NCBI RefSeq assembly: GCF_019721995.1
Contig: NZ_BLYC01000002.1
Coordinates: forward strand, 186,001 to 250,000
DNA length: 64,000 bases
Reading direction: 5' to 3'
Source of the DNA: Bathymodiolus japonicus methanotrophic gill symbiont
GTDB lineage: Bacteria > Pseudomonadota > Gammaproteobacteria > Methylococcales > Methylomonadaceae
The translations under genes and the position numbers were made by a program. The notes below the pieces were generated by a model. It ran no database searches. It saw only the letters and a list, made by a program, of their open reading frames with translations, and was not told the DNA's origin. Below, one piece after another: positions 60,146 through 64,000 of this stretch (positions are counted from its first letter, which is position 1; each line of letters starts with the position of its first letter).

Positions 60146-61444
60146 ATGCTTAAAGACCTACCACTCTCTGAACATATTCACCAACACTGCAATGAAAGTA
60201 TGGAACGTGCCCTGTTAGCAGAGCGTCATCCTTTGTGGGCTCGTTCATGCCCAGAGTTGAAGGATATCGACTTTATTCGCCTTGGGTTATTACGCTGTAT
60301 CAGTGTAGTCGATAGTGGTCGCCATTTCCTCCAAACCAATGAACAGATTTATGGCCAGCTGCTTCCCCACTCAACGTATTTTAAATCACTGAAGTCGCAT
60401 AGACGAACAAGTATGCTTGAGGCATTTGAACAGCAGAGCTATCATCTTCACGCTGAAACACTGCTATCGCAAGGCATTGATTATCTTAAAGCATTCCCGG
60501 AACTTGACGAATACACCATAGAAGCAGCGGATGGACATTTTATTGATCATGCCTGCCATACTGAAAAAAACAGCAAGGGGAAAGTTTATGCGGCCGGGGG
60601 GATTTACGCGTTGAATCTCAGAAGTGGGTTGCTCAGATTTCTTTGTCTGGTGACAAACGGAACTCAGAGACATCAAGAAATACCTGTGTTACGAGATCAT
60701 ATTGAAAAGCAAAACAAGGGAAATAACAGCTCTCAGAAACATCTCTATGTCTACGATAAAGCCGTCACCGACTTTGTCTGGTGGGATCGGCAGAAACGAC
60801 ATGCTAATTACATGATTTCAATGCTAAAAGAAAATTCAATTGCGACTCTGGTTGAGTCTATCCCTTTTGACTCCCAGCATGAGATCAATACAGGAGTTGA
60901 AGCATACAGTGTGTACGAAAACAAGGGCATCAAATTTAACGTGGTGGATTACCGTGATCCAGAAACCGGAAAACTTTACCGGTTTGTGACAACCTTGCCA
61001 ATGACTATTAACCCTGGAGCCATTGCCATGCTATATTTCAAACGATGGACGATTGAAAAGACATTCAATAACACTAAAAGTAATTTCAAGGAAACTAAAG
61101 CTTGGTCTTCCAATACCCGCTCACTTGAAAATCAAATGCGCCTGACTGCAATGAGCTATAATTTAATGCGCGTGTTTGAAGAGATTTCAAAAACACAAGA
61201 GCCAGAATTGATTCATCCATCGGATAAAAAATATAGCGAGGCTCTGGAGATAAGGCAGCAACAGGCCCAAAAACGAGATCGTTTTGTGAATCCATTATTT
61301 TTCCAGGCAAGAATATCTCGTATCAGCTCGTATACCATTCGAGCAGTTCAAAACGCAATAATAACAGGAATGTCTTTACAGTGCTTTATGAGCTCTCTTG
61401 TGGCGAGGTTAGTTTCACGGCCTCAATTGATAGGGGAACACTGA
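60146..61444 (+). CDS. IS-B transposase (IS4-like), intact
   Basis: 432 aa, single open frame. DDE residues: EYTIEAADGHFIDHA, LYVYDKAVTDFVWWD, and the IS4-family Y-x2-R-x3-E-x6-K as YFKRWTIEKTFNNTK. It is the intact reference for the damaged copies at 23045 and 27404, and probably active. Confidence 0.93.
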   Translation: MLKDLPLSEHIHQHCNESMERALLAERHPLWARSCPELKDIDFIRLGLLRCISVVDSGRHFLQTNEQIYGQLLPHSTYFKSLKSHRRTSMLEAFEQQSYHLHAETLLSQGIDYLKAFPELDEYTIEAADGHFIDHACHTEKNSKGKVYAAGGIYALNLRSGLLRFLCLVTNGTQRHQEIPVLRDHIEKQNKGNNSSQKHLYVYDKAVTDFVWWDRQKRHANYMISMLKENSIATLVESIPFDSQHEINTGVEAYSVYENKGIKFNVVDYRDPETGKLYRFVTTLPMTINPGAIAMLYFKRWTIEKTFNNTKSNFKETKAWSSNTRSLENQMRLTAMSYNLMRVFEEISKTQEPELIHPSDKKYSEALEIRQQQAQKRDRFVNPLFFQARISRISSYTIRAVQNAIITGMSLQCFMSSLVARLVSRPQLIGEH

Positions 61445-61523
61445 TGATCTTTAGACACTAATATGACGTGCGTATCACTCGATGTTCAAGTTTTTCCATC
61501 CCATTGCCATCAAACTCTTACCT

Positions 61524-63253
61524 TCACCCAGCAGAACAATACTTTAATGATGGTGTTGGCTCTAAGCGCCCTAAATCTCTGCCAATCATATGTTTTCCTG
61601 ATGGCATCAGTTGAAACACATCCTTTATTAATTCACCTAACTCTTTCAGCTTATCACCAGGATCTGGAAACTCTAGCAATGACGTGATGAACTCAAGCAG
61701 TACATCCATTTGAGACTTGCGCTGTAAGCTTCCTACGGTATACGCAGGTAGTTTGCTTTCAATGCGGGCTATTTGCTCTGGGTGAAGGAGAAGGCAATGG
61801 TCAAACAAAAGACTCAGAATCAGGCCACGGCTTGATCCCTCTTCATCTAATTGTTTGGCCTCACGCCCCCATCCTTCATAAAGCTTCCAGTCCTCAAAGA
61901 AAACCTCAATCAGCCATCTCAACGTATAGGCTTGAATAATATCTTGTGTGCGCCAAGTCAGGTCTGTCGCCACTAAATAGCGATAGTCGTTTTCACCGTC
62001 ATATTTTAAGGCAATGACAAAGCGCTTTTTACTGTGAGAACTCACCTTTAATCGTGCACTGCTGACAGTCACTTTAATCTCTTTGCCGCCACGTACACGT
62101 ATTATCTGATCAATGCCTTTGTTAATCGAATTAAAGTAGCTCTCGACTGACCTTATTCTACCTCTATATTCAATTTTTTGGTTTTTACGTAATTGGCTAA
62201 TCACCTGCGAGCCTCCAGATTCTTTAGCGGCTTCGTCCATAAAGGCTTTTTCACCATACAGCGCATCAGCCAGTACGCCTTTAATTTTAATCAGGCTATG
62301 CGCAACTTTAAACTCTTTTAATAAGCCTAATGCAATCTCTGTTTTGGTCGGGTAGGCACTGTCACGTTCAGGCTTAATAGGCCGATCTTTTTTTGCTATA
62401 CCGCTCTTTTTCAACCGTTTATCTTCTTTATCCCACTGCTTCAAGGCTGTATCCGGCATATAAAAGAAAAAACCGACAGGCACTGTAATGGATGAGGTAA
62501 CTAGCAGCAATAATACTATCGTTTGTCCATTAACATACCCGCCGGAGCCTTTGTGTTTCTGCTTGTAAACCTTATAAATACGTTTTGTAGACTTAGATCG
62601 TGCTCGGTCTGATTCATCAAAGGCCAACACACCTTCAGTAATGCCATAACGTTTTAACCCATCTTCGTCACTTTCATCTTTCTAAGCCATTGATTCATCG
62701 GTTTAAGCGATTTTTTGTCGAAAAATTCTCTTTAAAATCAATGGTGTTTTTTTTGAAAGTTTTGTAGTGCCATTTATATTATTTTTGTCGATAAACTCAT
62801 TGACTTTTGTCAAAAAAATCATCATTATTTGAGTGTAATTTACATGCGACAAAAATACTCTAAAAAATCCAACGTTTTATACAAAAACACAAAATCTGTA
62901 GTGCCAACTGGCTACTTTTTAAAATTTCAACCAATTGATTTATAACAACTACATCATCAATAGTGACGAAGATGGGTTAAAATTAAGACCACACTCACCC
63001 GTAGCAACCAGTCCCAGGGTATACTTGCTTTACGAAACACCCAGGATAATGCGGCTACTTTGCAATCTCCAAGGCTTGCTCGCTCAAACTTAGCCCAGCA
63101 AACAGAGTTCATTAGCAGTATGCCCGTTAAACAAGTGCCCAACCAAGCGGCTTGAATCCGTGTCAAAGCGGCTCCGGGTTTTAGCTGATTGAGCGCATCA
63201 TTTAAATCGTCAATATAGCTTTGGATAAAGGTGGCTGGGGCATTCATTAACAT
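61524..63253 (-). pseudogene. IS-A transposase (IS4-like), split by MITE D2
   Basis: N-terminal part from 63253 (MLMNAPATFIQSYIDDLNDA, RVSVVLIL), interrupted by D2 at 62976-62658, then the catalytic domain with GVLADALYGEKAFMDEAAKE and the signature YTLRWLIEVFFEDWK (Y-x2-R-x3-E-x6-K), ending PSLKYCSAG. Removing D2 and one TTAA gives one continuous frame (LILKRYGITEGVLAFDES). Confidence 0.9.
62658..62976 (-). repeat. MITE D2 (319 bp)
   Basis: Same element as D1 in opposite orientation; ends CCCATCTTCGTCACT and GTGACGAAGATGGG; 4-bp duplication TTAA. Confidence 0.93.
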
Positions 63254-63310
63254 GGGCTTACACCGATAAAATTACAACAACCTCAGAATACCTGATTTTA
63301 CCTTCTCAAT

Positions 63311-63605
63311 CGCTGAAAATCAGGGAAACGGAGCTTTAGCGAAGTGAAGATTTTTAGTCCGCGATAGCCGTAGGGCCGTTGTTTTGTCGGAGTCTGAGCG
63401 TTAGCGAAGGTGGAGACAAAATAAAAGGCCATCCGACACGGCGTCAAGTCATTTGGAGCCTATGTTCCGACCCCTTGTTGGGTCGGGACGAGGTGACGAG
63501 GACGAATCGGGGCCGCCGGAGGCATAAGTGGTCGCGTTAAGTTTTTGCTGCTTGCTTGGGCTGGGATGCCCAAAACAAGCTTTCGCAAAAATAGCGACTC
63601 CCCGA
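63311..63605 (+). repeat. Element A10 (295 bp)
   Basis: Left flank CAAT, right flank ATCAAAAAC; removal restores the IS-A subterminal sequence exactly as at 23018. Confidence 0.94.
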
Positions 63606-63727
63606 ATCAAAAACTTGAACATCGAGTATCAGGAAATTGTTTCACTAAAGTGAGTACGATACTAAGAATCGAGTTATCTGCCAGGCTACCTGGCATAGAA
63701 TCAGGCAGGGCGGCAGTCATCTGCTGC

Positions 63728-64000
63728 CGCTGAAAATCATGGAAACGGAGCTTAGCGAAGTGGTGATTTTTAGTCCCTGATAGGCGACAGGGCAATTCGC
63801 TGATTCGACGTGTGCTAGCAGCACGCGAGAGGAGCAAGAATTGCATTCCGAATAGCCGTCCAGCCAGTGAGGTAGTAATGACGAAGCGGCTTTTGTGCGT
63901 AGTCGTTGCGGACGCAGGGCGTTCAGGGCATCTCCCATCCGCTGCGTAGGTGAACGAATTATGGCGACAGGAGTCCCAGAATTTCGTGAGGTAGCATGGC
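63728..64000 (+). repeat. Element B7, running to the window edge
   Basis: Begins CGCTGAAAATCATGG after CTGC (C at -4), inside the phoH PIN domain, and matches B3/B6 up to the last base; the final few bases lie outside. Confidence 0.93.

Larger units (their letters stand above)
55668..61446 (+). mobile_element. IS-B (IS4-like) in phoH, carrying IS1634 and A9
   Basis: Inverted ends CATCAGTGTTCCC and GGGGAACACTGATG, flanked by the 8-bp duplication ATCTTTAG (55660-67 and 61447-54). Contains the IS1634-family element (55702-59647) and element A9 (59703-59997) in its 5' non-coding part, and an intact transposase. Confidence 0.94.
61477..63627 (-). mobile_element. IS-A copy in phoH, carrying D2 and A10
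   Basis: IS-A termini and a perfect 3-bp duplication ATC (61474-76, 63628-30). The minus-strand transposase is the least damaged in the window: 62630 down to 61524 reads without break (DESDRARSKSTKRIYKV, YTLRWLIEVFFEDWKLYEG), and the N-terminal part is at 63253-62977. MITE D2 splits the two. Confidence 0.93.
54685..63727 (-). pseudogene. phoH: PhoH/PIN-domain ATPase, split by nested elements
   Basis: PIN-PhoH family protein (putative RNA-acting ATPase). The C-terminal ATPase (55653 to 54685) is intact: GTAGTGKTLLALAAGLTKTM (Walker A), RETVPVGEDIGFLPG, RYLIIDEAQNLTPKQLK (Walker B). The N-terminal PIN part continues at 61476-61447 (THVILVSKD) and 63727-63631 (LPDSMPGSLADNSILSIVLT). It joins exactly once IS-B (8-bp duplication) and IS-A (3-bp duplication) are removed: KQFPD-THVILVSKD-INMRIKA. 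B7 then cuts the PIN domain again at 63728. The 5' end lies outside the window. Confidence 0.93.

Noticed and set aside
16577-63605. Short open frames inside A, B and C elements (about 60-110 codons on either strand)
   Set aside because: They run out of the elements into flanking sequence, lack ribosome-binding sites, and follow from GC-rich structured sequence; no protein motif is visible.
5431-64000. Calling A/B/C elements HEARO/omega RNAs or IS200/IS605 outright
   Set aside because: No IscB, TnpB or TnpA is present, the flank rule (CNNN on the left) differs from the known fixed tetranucleotides, and I could not match a known consensus from memory.

Overview
The window looks like a gammaproteobacterial chromosome of moderate GC. 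Core gene orders are conserved gammaproteobacterial ones: alaS-lysC-csrA-tRNA-Ser, nlpD-rpoS, yceF-yceD-rpmF-plsX-fabH-fabD-fabG-acpP-fabF-pabC-mltG-tmk-holB-pilZ, and thrC-hom next to an alaC-type aminotransferase. I cannot name the genus; Methylococcales- or Thiotrichales-like bacteria would fit the gene orders, but this is inference. The mixture of intact housekeeping genes with many insertion-broken accessory and regulatory genes (rpoS, phoH, hemN, pilZ, hipBA, yceF) suggests a genome in active decay, as in a recently host-restricted or strongly bottlenecked lineage.

Layout: 1-3.9 kb core genes and three tRNAs; 3.9-10.2 kb a scrapyard of IS5, IS66 and IS4-type fragments plus a broken hipBA pair; 10.3-15.3 kb prfC and a hemN pseudogene split by an IS630 element and a MITE; 15.3-29 kb more IS debris with a SemiSWEET gene, tRNA-Ser and a set of secreted proteins (two with a DUF1566-like domain, one duplicated); 29.2-32.8 kb two membrane-polysaccharide or glycosylation genes; 32.8-36.4 kb IS6, nlpD and a doubly interrupted rpoS; 36.4-49.9 kb the yceF-fab-holB-pilZ cluster; 50-54.3 kb ssb, thrC, hom, alaC; 54.7-64 kb phoH split by about 8 kb of nested elements.

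The most striking content is three related families of short, non-coding, apparently structured elements, here called A (295 bp, ten copies), B (about 280 bp, seven copies plus two diverged relics) and C (260 bp, four copies plus a relic hairpin). All begin CGCT. A ends CCCCGA; B and C end GGCGCGCCTG. They carry no ORF of their own and make no target-site duplication. Exact removal restores the interrupted reading frame in rpoS (twice), pilZ, hipB and an IS30 transposase, and restores the intact sequence of several IS copies. Every copy lies in the same (+) orientation whatever the direction of the interrupted gene. In 21 of 22 start junctions the base four positions before the element is C, and the one exception has C in its uninterrupted paralogue. 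Left-flank specificity, no duplication and replication-strand-like orientation resemble single-strand (HUH/IS200-IS605-like) mobility, but no mobilising enzyme is present here.

Ordinary mobile elements are also layered: an IS4-like element with 3-bp target duplications (IS-A) and its 155-bp derivative F; a second IS4-like element with 8-bp duplications (IS-B); a third (IS-C) whose terminus matches a 204-bp MITE (E, seven copies, 8-bp duplications, both orientations); an IS1634-family element with 4-bp duplications and its 319-bp MITE (D, two copies); and IS630, IS6, IS30, IS5, IS66 and IS256 members. Their mixed orientations serve as an internal control for the strict polarity of A/B/C.
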